From contig CM051456.1 of the NCBI GenBank assembly GCA_028274465.1, positions 12,117,745-12,181,744 on the forward strand: a stretch of DNA of 64,000 nt, written 5' to 3'. The notes under the pieces were generated by a model, which saw only the letters and a program-made list of their open reading frames with translations, searched no databases and was not told the origin of the DNA. Shown in pieces: positions 11,959 through 22,599 of the stretch. Numbering within the stretch: position 1 is the first letter of the stretch; the number at the start of each line of letters is the position of its first letter. Source of the stretch: Plantago ovata. Lineage: Eukaryota; Streptophyta; Magnoliopsida; Lamiales; Plantaginaceae. Position numbers and translations under genes: made by a program.

Positions 11959-13129
11959 TATGTAATATGATACCTAAACAACTACAATAAACAAGAATAT
12001 GTAAATGTTATAGAAATAAAGATAATATGCATGATGAAAACTTAGTATCTAGATGCACATGAAATTGGACTCGATAATGCAACGGTACCGTATTAAATTT
12101 TGAATTTCGTCAATGAAATGGACAAGAAGTCCATGAACTCATTTTCTATAATCACTTCGTTGATAGTAAATGGATTTTCATGTGAGATCCCCTTTACATG
12201 TTTAATCATCCATATCCATTAAATTTCGCATATACTTTTTAATTTTCTCGGTCCCATGTACACCGGTATATTCAATACTCTTTTCATGATTTGTTTGACC
12301 AGTACTGATCATGGATATCTGAATATATATTATACAGGTAGCATTTCCGTGTCTATGGGCCATCTATTATTATTATTTCAGATATCTCAATATATGGGCA
12401 TCACTTGTATATGCTATTTTAATCTAGAGAGTACCAACTGCATTTCTTGCCATTATTTTTTGTAATGATGGAACCACATGATTTGCATGTTGCAATTACA
12501 GTGCATGAATCACAATCAGCAAGATATTCAATTCTCTACACATGTCATATCTATAACTGATATGTAGCTCTGTATGCCACAAATAGGGTCCTAGTTGTTC
12601 ACAATCAAATTATAGAATTTCATGTCTTGAATTATTGAAATAGTAACATGAAGCTGAAATTGTATTTCACATTTTAGTTCGATTTTGAACTCTCAGATAG
12701 ATATATGGGGATCAATTCACTCTATTAATTTGTTTTTATCAGCTTATCATGTACTTCCTCCTAAGCTGGAAAAAACTAATTCAGAGAATTAGCATTATTG
12801 GGGGCACATATGATCATGCCCAACTTAGCGAATTCTAATACGCGAACTAATGCGCTCTTATGTGTAACTCGCTAAATTGGGGGTGAATTAGATCTAAAAC
12901 CCATAATTCTATCGGAAAATGTCACCGGAGTACACAAATTAAAGTTGAAGAAAACATATGGTACATAAATTAACAAATAAAAATTTATGGTACAAAAACT
13001 AAAGGGGGGTAAAGTTACAGTGCCTAACTAAAAAATTTCTGCCATAGTAACGTTGTCATCTCTTATTGATTGATGTGAGTGGTTTCTTTCAGCAACGCCA
13101 CAGATTTTACAACTCTCTCTTTTTTTTCA

Positions 13130-13521
13130 AACGTGTCGTTTTCTTCATCTCTGACATTTCTGTTTTTGTAAAGTGTACAATTCATGTTGAAACATTATTT
13201 TTTATATATATTCTATATTAAATCAATCTTTTCTCTCTGGTCCCAAAGTCAAAAGAAAGAATATAATATTAAATTATGTGACTTCTTTGAAAAAATGCTC
13301 TATGCACGTAAGAATTTAATTTTAAACGTGATGTTTGTTTCATCTCTGACATTTCTAGTTTTTTGAAAGTGTATAAGTCATGTTGAAACATTATATTTAT
13401 ATATATAAATTCAATATTAAATTAATCTTTTATCTCTGGTCCCAAAGTCAAAAGAAAGAAGACAATATTAAATTATGTGACTTCTTTGAAAAATGCTCTA
13501 TGCACGTAAGAATTTTACTTT
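13130..13521 (+). repeat. Tandem duplication in the DEFL2 upstream region
   Basis: Two direct units of about 196 bp abut here. Each contains CATCTCTGACATTTCT, CATGTTGAAACATTA, CTCTGGTCCCAAAGTCAAAA and ATGCTCTATGCACGTAAGAA. The single counterpart in front of DEFL1 lies at about 4790-4985. The unit therefore doubled in copy 2, placing repeated upstream sequence 120-510 bp before the DEFL2 start. Confidence 0.8.
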
Positions 13522-13606
13522 TTCTGAAGACAATATTAAATCAGTCCAGTGTTTTCATTTTTCCAAGAGAATTTCTAGATTTTTGCTAAATAACCTACTA
13601 CTACCC

Positions 13607-13614
13607 TATATAAA
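13607..13614 (+). promoter_or_regulatory. TATA box of DEFL gene 2
   Basis: TATATAAA lies about 26 bases before the ATG-proximal leader, at the same place as the TATA box of DEFL1. Confidence 0.65.
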
Positions 13615-13639
13615 ACTAATACAACAAGTTCGATTAAAC

Positions 13640-14031
13640 ATGGATTTTGGAGTTGCATTCAAAGTAATTTTGTGCCTCATGTTCATCATGATTTCAGGTG
13701 AATTCTAATGTATTTCAGTTTTACAATACCATTTTAAATTATTTTGTATTTCAACAAAACTTCATTTTATTTTTAAAACATTACCAAGTGCATCTTAAAA
13801 TTCTAAAATGTAATCGCACATATCACTTTGAATTGAAATGCAGGACAAGTGACTGAAGTGAGTGCAACACCTGATATAGTTTGCATTGGGAAATGCACGG
13901 CTTTTCTTCCCATTGGCGTCGGCTGTAACAAAGCTTGCAGGGACAAAGGCTACCCCATTGGTGGAGAATGTTACATAATGATTCCGGTTCCACCTAAAAA
14001 ACCTGATTGTTGTTGTATCAAACATTATTAA
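13640..14031 (+). CDS. Defensin-like cysteine-rich secreted peptide 2
   Basis: Tandem paralogue of the DEFL gene at 5341. 81 residues from exons 13640-13697 and 13844-14031, with a 146-bp GT-AG phase-1 intron at the identical position. The signal peptide is almost unchanged (MDFGVAFKVILCLMFIMIS). The mature part keeps all eight cysteines, including the terminal CCC, but has diverged. The loop between cysteines two and three is four residues longer (TAFLPIGVG), the region before CCC is richer in lysine and proline (PVPPKKPD), and counted charge moves from about 0 to about +2. No frame damage is visible, so it is probably functional. Expression and target are unknown. Confidence 0.85.
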
Positions 14032-14539
14032 ATTCATTTAAATCATCTATTCAACTACAATAAACACGAATATAAATTTATATTCGTCAAAAAGATTGTG
14101 TGTACTTTTTTTTTCCAATAATCCAATGCGTCTATATATCTATCAGACGATTACAATGGTTTTGGTGCATTTTTCATTCTAAATAGTGTTCTTGCCTATG
14201 GTTTATAATGACTTCGATGCACTTTTCATTCTAAATAGTATTTTAAATAGTGTTTTTGCCCGTGGATTACAATTTATATTTGTACTAAATGGAACTTAAA
14301 ATAAAATAAATGAATCTATTAATTAAATTAAAGTACAAACCAAGTAGTAGATCGGCTAGCTAAGGAATGAATGAACAAGACTTTTGGATCTGCTAATGCA
14401 CTTACTTTTGTTCAATCAAATTTGTATATATGGGATGCTTTTCCTCGTTGGCTTTTAGATGTAATCAAACTAGACGACGTAGTTTCTTTTAGGCATGTAA
14501 AATCGCGTACCATCTAATGAAGTTTGAATGTTTCGAGAA

Positions 14540-14790
14540 AAAAATAAAGTAATATAATAACAAGATTGATTGACACGCCAAATCAATTGAATTTTGATCT
14601 AATTCGTCGATCTTACTTATTCAATTTCAATCTGGTGCGTACATGTGTCATTATTTAATTAAAAGATGTAGGGTTCGAATCTTATTGGCGTGATTATTCT
14701 CCATTATTTTTATTATTATTTTTCTTGAAGGTGTTGGGTTCGTATCTTGTTGACGTGATTTTCTCCATTATTCGTATCATTATTTTAGTT
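14540..14790 (+). mobile_element. Helitron-related relic (inverse of 8250-8530)
   Basis: Carries TAAAGTAATATAATAA, then TCTGGTGCGTACATGTGTCA, then GGGTTCGAATCTTATTGGCG-type repeats. These are the same blocks as the element at 7615-8535 but in opposite orientation. The 3' hairpin end was not found, so it is truncated. Confidence 0.55.
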
Positions 14791-14920
14791 GAAGGTGTTG
14801 GCAGTATATTTACTAGATGTATATTTTATAATTAAATTTCTTAAAATATAAAAAACTCACTCTGATCCTTGGTTATATGAAATAAATAATTTGGTTCATT
14901 TTTTCTAGTTTTATATTGGA

Positions 14921-15897
14921 TAACCATAACGGACTTTGGGTTAGTGAGGTATAAGTGCTTAAAGTTATAAGATTGAGTGGGTGTGGCCCACATTGCTTGA
15001 GGTAAAGTCAAGTCTCTAGTATATAATAGTTACTACTTGATGTTCAAGTTGTGTAGCTAGCTAGAAAAGTTGAGTGCGAATCCTGGTCAGATTTGTACAC
15101 GAAACTAGAAGACATGTGTACGAGTGGATGCGAGCGACACTCGAACATGGAACGTGAACCGAACCACGTATGGTTTTGCTAGTTCCACATCTCAAGACCT
15201 TCTAGAAGAATGTTGACCCATGTTAGCTTTTGTAACTCATGGGAGTTACAAATATTTTACATGACATTTGTTGTCATTTAACATGGTATTTGTTGTCATC
15301 CATAATGCTCCAAATATTTTGTAATGATGGACACTTATGATGACATGAAACGCACTTAAGGACATGGGAGTTACATAGTGCATTCCTCACTTATAAATAG
15401 AGAGAGTCTCCAACTCTAGAAGAGAGATAGATGGAAATATACCTGAAACTATTTGAGAAACATCTTCTTCTACATCCTCCTAATGCATAACTAAGCATTT
15501 GTTCTTGTTCGTTGGAAGTTGCTAGCTTGTGCGGCTAGTAATCTCGGAATCGTTGTTTCTTGGGAAGCAGACGCTCAACGTCTCAAGCACCATAGTGAGG
15601 GTGTATTTTGCTTTAAGGAAACATCCTCGATTCACCTTTTGTATCTACAAGTTCATAGAAGATGAAGCAGAAAACAGGATGTTGGACAAACTACAAGCGA
15701 ACCGCTTCCTCCCCAGCCAAGCGGCCCGCTTCACTTTCCAGGAGCCAGCCTGACATCTCAAGCGGACCACTTCAGCCATTCCAAGCGGCTCGCTTCTGAG
15801 CTATTTGAAGACAGTTTCTTCTTTCGTTATTTCTTTGCATTTCCTATTTTGTACGTACAAGCTATTTATATGTATTTTCGATCCATTACGTACAACA
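14921..15897 (+). mobile_element. LTR-like repeat, copy 1
   Basis: Shares long stretches with 17310-18182. Common blocks are GGACTTTGGGTTAGTGAG, CCCACATTGCTTGAG, TCAAGACCTTCTAGAAG, TGTTGACCCATGTTAGCTTT, a TATA box (TTATAAATAGAGAG at about 15391), GTGCGGCTAG, and CTCAACGTCTCAAGCACC. The U3-TATA-R-like order suggests an LTR. The left edge (TATTGGATA, perhaps from TGTTGGATA) and right edge (TACAACA) are guesses. A 190-bp block with AAGCGG palindromes (15694-15798) is absent from copy 2. Confidence 0.55.
15694..15798. repeat. Cluster of four AAGCGG/CCGCTT palindromes
   Basis: CAAGCGAACCGCTTC, CAAGCGGCCCGCTTC, CAAGCGGACCACTTC and CAAGCGGCTCGCTTC occur within about 105 bp, each a near-perfect 12-13-bp palindrome. 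GC content is well above the surroundings. It lies inside LTR-like copy 1. Confidence 0.75.
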
Positions 15898-17309
15898 ATA
15901 TTTTCATTCCGAATAGTGTTTATGCCTGTGGTGGATTACAAATTTACAATGGCTCGGTGTGGTATATTTGTACTAAGTGGAACTTAGAAGAGAATAAATG
16001 ACCATGACAAAAAAAATAGTTATAATAAATAACTCTATAAATATGACTCTATATTTTACTATATGTTGGAAATAAGTTTTCGAAACACTTTTGAATCGTC
16101 AATCAATCAAGAAACTAATTGTCTGTGGCTCATTATTACATTTTTGGTCGAGATGTCGTGGTGTTCTTGTGTAGAAAAGAATTTACAAAAATTGTGAGTG
16201 ATGACATTAAGTGAAGAATGAATAATAATCATTCACATGTGAATTTCTCGGATGGGTATATTAGGAAATTTCACAATGTATGTGGGTAATGTCCATGTAT
16301 TGGATTGTGATAAAAACATATTACTCAATGATCGGTCCATGAATAATTGTGCCAACTCAGAGCGGGGGAAGTCGGGAATGAAGTCTAGGAGGCCAAAAAT
16401 AATCGACACAATATTTAACAAAAATATACTTCATAACATAAATTTAAATGTTGATAAATACTTACAAAATCGGTCACAGTTGCTCTTGGCGAAAACTCAT
16501 GCCCCCCTAAAAAATTAAAAAAAACAATTTTTATATGTAATATTGTCGATTTTTAAAAATTTGGCCCCAAGAACTTTAGAAATAACCTTATATAATATGT
16601 AATTTCTCCCCACAAACTTCAAATCATGGATCCGCCCCTGATAGCCTCGTTCTCAATTCCGCCGAAAATTTCCTTCTTGATATAAGTAACCAAGCTAGCA
16701 TTTAACATCCCATTCGATTACGCAATCAATTTTTTATGATTTTCATAGTAAAAACTTGAGTCTTGAAAGTGACGAGAATGATGATTTTGGTAAGTAAATT
16801 TAATATTTACTATGTTTATTTGTATAATGATATTTCAAATTTTATTTTCATCTTCTTCATTACCCCATTTGTATTACAAATTGAAAAGTTAAATACCAGT
16901 GGGCTTAAATTATAGTATTTCATAATCCTGGGGGCAAAATAAAATTCTACGGGGGCAAATGTGAAAAAGATACATATATAGTACTTAAAAAAGATTAAAG
17001 TGGGGGCAACTGCCCCGCCCAACTCAACATATGGACCCTTCGCCCCTGACTCAAAGGGTTCAGCGACGGAAGCACTTAGAGGCAAGGTGAGTCAAGTGCC
17101 TCACATGAACTTCTGATATGATATGTCTATTATACCCCCACACTATCACATTTATAATATATGTTGAAAATTATGAAGAAAAATGATAAATAAATAATAC
17201 CTTTTGTGGTTTATTTATTTGGAGACCATTTCTTAATTATTGAGTAATTAAGATAAAGTAATATATATCCGAAAGCTACTTCGTATGAACTTCGAATGAT
17301 ATATTAGAT
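15898..17309. other. Gene-free, transposon-derived debris
   Basis: 15898-15990 repeats the DEFL 3' flank (AATAGTGTTTATGCCTGTGG, then TTTGTACTAAGTGGAACTTA). 16499-17055 contains pairs of GGGGCA/GCCCC-rich boundary motifs (ATGGATCCGCCCCTGA, GGGGGCAACTGCCCCGCCC) typical of decayed plant transposons, but no terminal repeats could be fixed. No plant gene was recognised. Confidence 0.4.
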
Positions 17310-18182
17310 ACCCATAATGGACTTTGGGTTAGTGAGAAATAAGTGCTTAAAGTAAGAAGGTTGTATGGGTGTGTCCCACATTGCTTGAGATAAAGTGAAG
17401 TCTCTAGTTTATAATCTACTAGTTACTACTTGGTGTCCAAGTGGTGTAGCTAGATGAGTTGAGTACAATACTGATCAGATTGGTACACGAAACTAGAGGA
17501 CTTGTGTACGAGTGGATCGCGACCCTCGGACATGGAATGTGAACCGAACCGAGTTTTTGCTGTTTCAACCTCTCAAGACCTTCTAGAAGGATGTTGACCC
17601 ATGTTAGCTTTTGTAACTCATGGGAGTTACAAATATTTAACATGGCATTTGTTGTCATCCATAGTGCTCCAAATATTTTATATTGATGGACACTTATGAG
17701 ATGACATGAAAGGCACTTAAGGACTTGGGAGTTACATACTTCATGCTCACATATATAAAGAGGTCTCACTTACATGTAAAGATATAGAACATATACAAGA
17801 TATATGAGATGTAAGACATGTAAGAAAGATATCCAAAGAAATAGAAGAAGAGAAAAACTCTCCCTATTCTTTTCTCTTCTTCTCCCATTGTGCATAATCC
17901 AGGCATTAGTTCTCGTTCGCTGGGGATTGCTAGCTTGTGCGGCTAAGTGATCTCGGAATTCGTTGTATCTTGGGAAGCAGCCGCTCAACGTCTCAAGCAC
18001 CGTAGTGAGAGGGCGTATTTTGCTTTAAGGAGACTGCATCCGTGCAGGCCTCGAATTCAATCTTCATGCAAATGTGTTTCATGAAACAAGAAGAGAGTTC
18101 TTTTTTTTATTTCATTATTTCTTTGCACTTTCTATTTTGTACCAGCTAATTATATGTATTTTTGATTCATTATGTCTTACAT
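17310..18182 (+). mobile_element. LTR-like repeat, copy 2
   Basis: Second copy of the repeat at 14921-15897 in the same orientation, with its own TATA-like box (CATATATAAAGAGG at about 17753). If the two are LTRs of one element, the interior is only about 1.4 kb and shows no gag or pol and no obvious primer-binding site. Two independent solo LTRs are equally likely. Confidence 0.5.
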
Positions 18183-18611
18183 ATAATATACATGAAGTTC
18201 ATCAAATAATTGTCCAAATGCCCTCTGTTCTAGTGGATTAGACAAGCGATTTGAGTCCCGCCACAATTTTTTCTTATTTAATACTTGGTTTTTTTAATTT
18301 CTTATACATGTATTTCTACTCCTCTCTTATACATTTCAGTTTTACACTTGATTTTCTTTTATAGACACCACTTCCTTATATTGAAAAATTATATAAAGTA
18401 ATATTCCATTTGTCCCATAAAACTTTACCAGGTCATTATTCACGAAAGTATTTTTAAATATTCAAAAGAAAATGAGGTAATGTTAAAAATATTATGCGGT
18501 AATTTTCTTGGAATGAGAATGAACTAAATAATGACAATTTAATTTCGTTGAGCTGAAAAAGTTTTTTAATAATCGAACCATTACAAAGTTAATAATAAAC
18601 TATAAATTATC

Positions 18612-18692
18612 TTGCACTTGACGAGAATTGAACCTATGACCTCTAGTGTCATGACACCTCAGTCTAACCAATTGAGTTAGACCTCATTGGTA
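18612..18692 (-). repeat. tRNA-like SINE head or tRNA relic
   Basis: On the minus strand this reads AACTCAATTGGTTAGA (A-box-like D arm) and, about 40 bases on, ATAGGTTCAATTCTCG (B-box-like T arm). The acceptor stem does not pair well and it runs into AT-rich sequence, so a tRNA-derived SINE or relic is more likely than a working tRNA gene. Confidence 0.5.
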
Positions 18693-19384
18693 AAACATAA
18701 GTCAAAGCAGTGGTCGAGCTGAAAAAGTTATTATTTTAAGAAATACAAGTAGTTTTCTCGGACAAAGACAAAGGGAGTATAAAAATTAATGTTTATTTCT
18801 CTTCTATTCCTTGTATGAGATAAAATATTTATTTAATTATGACATGATTATTTAAATACAAATTTAAATACGATTAGTTGTTTATATATAATTTGTCAAG
18901 ACAAAAAAAATATCATACATTCAATGAAATTGTAATTTGGTGTCAAGTTAATAGTATTGTTTAATTTGCTCCTTTTTCTTAATATAAATTTAGAACCATT
19001 ATCATCATTTGTGCCCCACCTAACCCAAGATCCTGGATCCGCCACTGGTCTCAATCTGGTAGTGGTTGAAAATCGGAACTGAGTCAATCCTAAATCCAAG
19101 AGGGGTTTAGTTTAGTTGTTTGACCAGGGTATAACATCACACAGTATACAAAAGTAGGTGATTGTAACAATCGAAACCTTAAAAAGTTTAAACGAATTAA
19201 CAACTAAATCACACACTTTCTCTAAAATTCAACTATAAGAACTTTGAAGTTAATCATGTTTTATTCACTTTGGAACAATGTTACTATAGATGACCCAAAG
19301 TTAGGTTTCTCAACCTCCAAACGAATAAGGACCAATTGGCCTAAAAAGGACACGTAAGCTTGTTAGGATAACAACACATGAGGA

Positions 19385-19505
19385 TTTTTTTTTAACCGAC
19401 AAAGCGAGGATCAATAATAGTTTCTCATTTACTCTCGTGGTGACTCGAACCTTCCGACCTATTGGTTAGAGGAGAAGCAGCTTATCAACCGAGCTACGCT
19501 TCGTT
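19385..19505 (-). mobile_element. Short tRNA-derived SINE
   Basis: Minus strand: GCGTAGCTCGGTTGATAAGC (A box TAGCTCGGTTG), then AAGGTTCGAGTCACC (B box), a short body, and an A-run at 19385-19393. Total about 120 bp. Target-site duplications were not found. Confidence 0.6.
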
Positions 19506-19509
19506 GTCA

Positions 19510-20760
19510 GTTAACACTCCAATCTAAATATTCGTAAAATGATCAACAATTAAAGTTTGGGCGAATAAGATGAAAATATGAATTATGAAGTACGGGTTAT
19601 CGTCATGAATCAGACTTAGGATATATGAGTTATCCAAAGTTGGAGGTGGTGTGCATTCGACCACCTCCACGCAACCTGATAGCCGCCCCTTCATTACTAC
19701 TCCGAAGACACATGCAACAATTCGTTTTTAATACATTGTGTCATTGTGTTCCCGCACGAACCCTTACTTACACATTACAATTTACAACATCTTACAATCA
19801 CTTATTATGTATATAAGTTTCGAGTCTTTTGACACAATGATTGTTATATGCGAAGTAAGATACAAAGCTTGAATTCATGTGAATCTCCTACATAACACTT
19901 TAACACGAACTTATATTCATTATTTCTTGAGTATTTTGAAAGAACACTACACTTTATTATGCAATTATAAATGTTATTCAAATAGTAGACTTATGTTCCA
20001 ATCAAGTGTATACATATTCACACATTTGTATTAGCATAGGTCTTAATTAATGTCGTCTATTACTAAACCAATTACACATTTTTATTTGTATAGGTCTTAA
20101 TGTCTTGTAGTCTCAATTAATATATGATATGAAGTATAGTGTACATCTTTCTTTATAAACCTCTTAAAAAATGATCGATCGAAGACAAATGTATGGAATT
20201 CATAAACATTGCATGGAATATATGACATTATAATACTACTACTACTACTACAAAGTTTGAGTCTGGCCTTAAATGCTAGTAGTGTTCCTCCTATAAAGAA
20301 TTAGGGACAGGTTGGCCTTAAGTTAAGAAGATGGTGGTAATGGTATACCCTGGCAGTCCGTTCGCTGGCTTTTCCAGTTTCCCTGTCTCTGTCCCCAACC
20401 CAACCCGAGTCTCCCACACGATCTTTGTCAACTCATATCATAAGAATAACAAGATTATTTATTTATTAGAATTAGATTTGACCTATCATTTTCTTTTTCT
20501 TTCTTTTTCTCCTAAACCAAGCAAATTTCAACATCACTGTTCATTTTTTCCCACATTTAACTATTTATTCCATTTCTCACAAAAACACGCAACTTTTTTT
20601 TGTTTTCTTTTCCAAACATTCGGCATTTCAGAAATCAGGCCAAATACTCCTTACACACACCGTTTCCAATATTTTCATTAATTAATTCATTAATTATGAA
20701 ATAATATATAATAATAATATAATACTCATAAGAGACACCAATATATTCTTCTCTTCTGTT
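19510..20760. other. Gene-free DNA upstream of RABA2
   Basis: No gene was recognised. The 116-codon open frame at 20331-20681 is a pyrimidine-rich translation without family resemblance. A (TAC)n/(ACT)n microsatellite lies near 20234-20251. Bases 20755-20800 are CT-rich (TTTTCTCCTCTCTCTGTCAC), like a plant core-promoter Y patch for RABA2. Confidence 0.45.
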
Positions 20761-21009
20761 TCCATTGTTTTCTCCTCTCTCTGTCACTGCGCTCGCTCAT
20801 TTCCGTCAATCTGAGCAATTTCCATTCCTCAAGAAATCAAGATCCGTCTCGTCCTCACGGTAATTTCTTGCAAGATTCGATTTTCATTCTTCATTTCTTG
20901 TTTCTTTTTGTGGGTTCTGTTTTGTTTTAGATCTGATGGGTGTTTTCCCATGTGGGTTTGATTTGATTTGTTAGTAGGTTTGTGAGGAGAGGGAAAAAGA
21001 AAAAGATTG

Positions 21010-22211
21010 ATGGCGAATAGGGTGGATCACGAGTACGATTACCTCTTCAAGATCGTCTTGATCGGCGATTCTGGAGTCGGAAAATCAAACATTCTCTCCC
21101 GTTTCACCAGAAATGAGTTTTGCTTGGAGTCTAAATCCACTATCGGTGTTGAATTTGCCACTAGAACTCTTCAGGTGCTGCTTCTTCGTCTCTTTAATAC
21201 CCTTCTGTTTATGATTCATCTGTTGTGTATGAATTTGTGGTTTGTGGAAGATTGATGATCACATTGTTAGCTCATTAATAATGTTCTTTATCAGTACATG
21301 TTAATTGCTTTGAAAATCATTATGATTTTGCTGATATCTGAATAAGGAGGTGATCATATGCTAATTGAAACTTGTAATACTCACTTATTTGAGAGTTTAG
21401 TGGTTAACATGTACTATTGGACTTTGCAAAGGATGGATAAAGATGATCTTCAATCTGTATATACTTCTTGTTCAACTCAGGTTAACTCTGGATTTTGTGG
21501 GCATGTATGTGGTTGAGACTCAATAAGTGTTTCTACCTACTAGCATATTAGCATGTACCAAATCATGAATCTGATTTGAGTTTGTGACAGTCTGGGATGT
21601 GACCTAATCGTCTGTTGGACTGTTGGTTGTATCATGTATGATTTAAGTTACTTTTATGACGATGTAATGCTTCAGCTTCATTTGTTTTAAATGGTGTTTG
21701 ATGAAGTTCTTACATATATATGATTCAGATAGAAGGAAAGACGGTCAAAGCCCAGATATGGGACACTGCAGGCCAAGAAAGGTACCGAGCTATTACAAGT
21801 GCCTACTACAGAGGAGCTGTTGGTGCGCTCCTCGTTTATGACATAACTAAGAGGCAGACCTTTGACAACATTCAAAGATGGCTTCGTGAACTGAGGGACC
21901 ATGCTGATTCCAACATTGTTATCTTAATGGCTGGAAACAAATCCGATCTTAACCACCTCAGATCAGTTGCGGAGCAGGATGGTCAGTCTTTGGCTGAAAA
22001 AGAAGGACTCTCGTTCCTCGAGACGTCAGCTTTAGAGGCCCTCAATATTGAGAAAGCATTCCAGACAGTTTTGACAGAAATTTACCATATTGTTAGCAAG
22101 AAGGCGTTGGCGGCCCAGGAAGCTGCTACAGCAACTGTTCCTGGTCAAGGTACGACTATCAACATTGGCGATTCGTCAAACAATGTGAAGGGAGGCTGCT
22201 GTTCTTCTTGA
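21010..22211 (+). CDS. RABA2: RABA2-type small GTPase
   Basis: A Rab11-related GTPase of the plant RABA2 group, which cycles between GTP and GDP on trans-Golgi/recycling endosome membranes and functions in secretion and cell-plate formation. Two exons, 21010-21174 and 21729-22211, with a 554-bp phase-0 GT-AG intron, give 215 residues. Visible motifs are the P loop GDSGVGKS (19-26), switch I STIGVEF (43-49), switch II WDTAGQE (66-72), NKSD (125-128) and ETSA (153-156). The C-terminus GGCCSS has the double cysteine for geranylgeranylation. The intron after ATRTLQ is at the usual RABA position. Subfamily is based on ITKRQTFDN and [10 protein letters not shown], which match remembered RABA2 sequences. 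The chosen ATG gives the conserved [14 protein letters not shown] start. All key residues are present. Confidence 0.95.
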
Positions 22212-22599
22212 GGTAAAAGTTTTTACAGGTAATGTCGAAGATGTTAGTAGTACCAACTTCAGTCCTGCTTCTGTTTTTATTGTACACACATATTTCAAAC
22301 TCAAGAGAATTTTGTAGAGTACCTTGTACTTTGGCTCGAAAGTGAAATCTTGTCCGTGAAAGTAAAATTTTTACTGCTGTTCAAAGATGTATCCTTTGTT
22401 AGAATGATAATTACTCTTTTTAACTTTTCATTTATTGAATCTTTTTGTCGTTTTTCCCCCGTACTTCCTCCCCACCCAATTATTATGGTATTTGGGTAAT
22501 TCTAGTTAATACAGGCAGATGATTTTTGGAATTGGTTGAATACCTGTCTTGCTGTAGTTGTACAAATCACTTGCAGATGCTTGATGATGTCATAAATAG

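Larger units (their letters stand above)
10406..13025. mobile_element. Insertion with degenerate copia-like remnant
   Basis: Fills the gap between copy 1 positions about 3175 and 3333. It contains two relics (10729-10799 and 11206-11265) of the motif AAAACCTTGC...AATCCAGTGGGATAAAAC...AAGGGAAAAAGAGTGCA, which I recognise from memory as common near the 3' side of plant Ty1/copia elements. No gag or pol frame survives. A (TG)n tract lies at 10579-10607 and a family A MITE at 11709-11958. No plant gene was recognised. Confidence 0.45.
6006..14300 (+). repeat. Segmental duplication, copy 2 (inflated)
   Basis: Direct-orientation partner of 1468-5905, stretched to about 8.3 kb. Relative to copy 1 it gained a Helitron-like element (7615-about 8535), a TTA-target MITE (8685-9291), an insertion at about 9353-10326 and a large copia-like insertion (about 10406-13025). 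It lost intron sequence (copy 1 bases 3176-3332) and everything from about 3400 to 4780-4835, including mS33 exon 2. Its mS33 is dead and its DEFL gene is open. Confidence 0.85.

Noticed and set aside
17419..18000. Minus-strand frames (116 and 76 codons)
   Set aside because: They lie antisense within the LTR-like repeat, and the paralogous copy at 14921-15897 does not keep them open.
14921..18182. A complete LTR retrotransposon
   Set aside because: No gag, pol or primer-binding site was seen between the repeats, and no target-site duplication could be fixed at the outer edges.
18612..18692. A true tRNA gene
   Set aside because: A- and B-box-like arms exist but no well-paired acceptor stem or convincing anticodon arm could be drawn.
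20331..20681. 116-codon open frame upstream of RABA2
   Set aside because: Translation is dominated by Phe, Ser, Pro and His from pyrimidine-rich DNA, has no family resemblance, and lies in the RABA2 promoter region.
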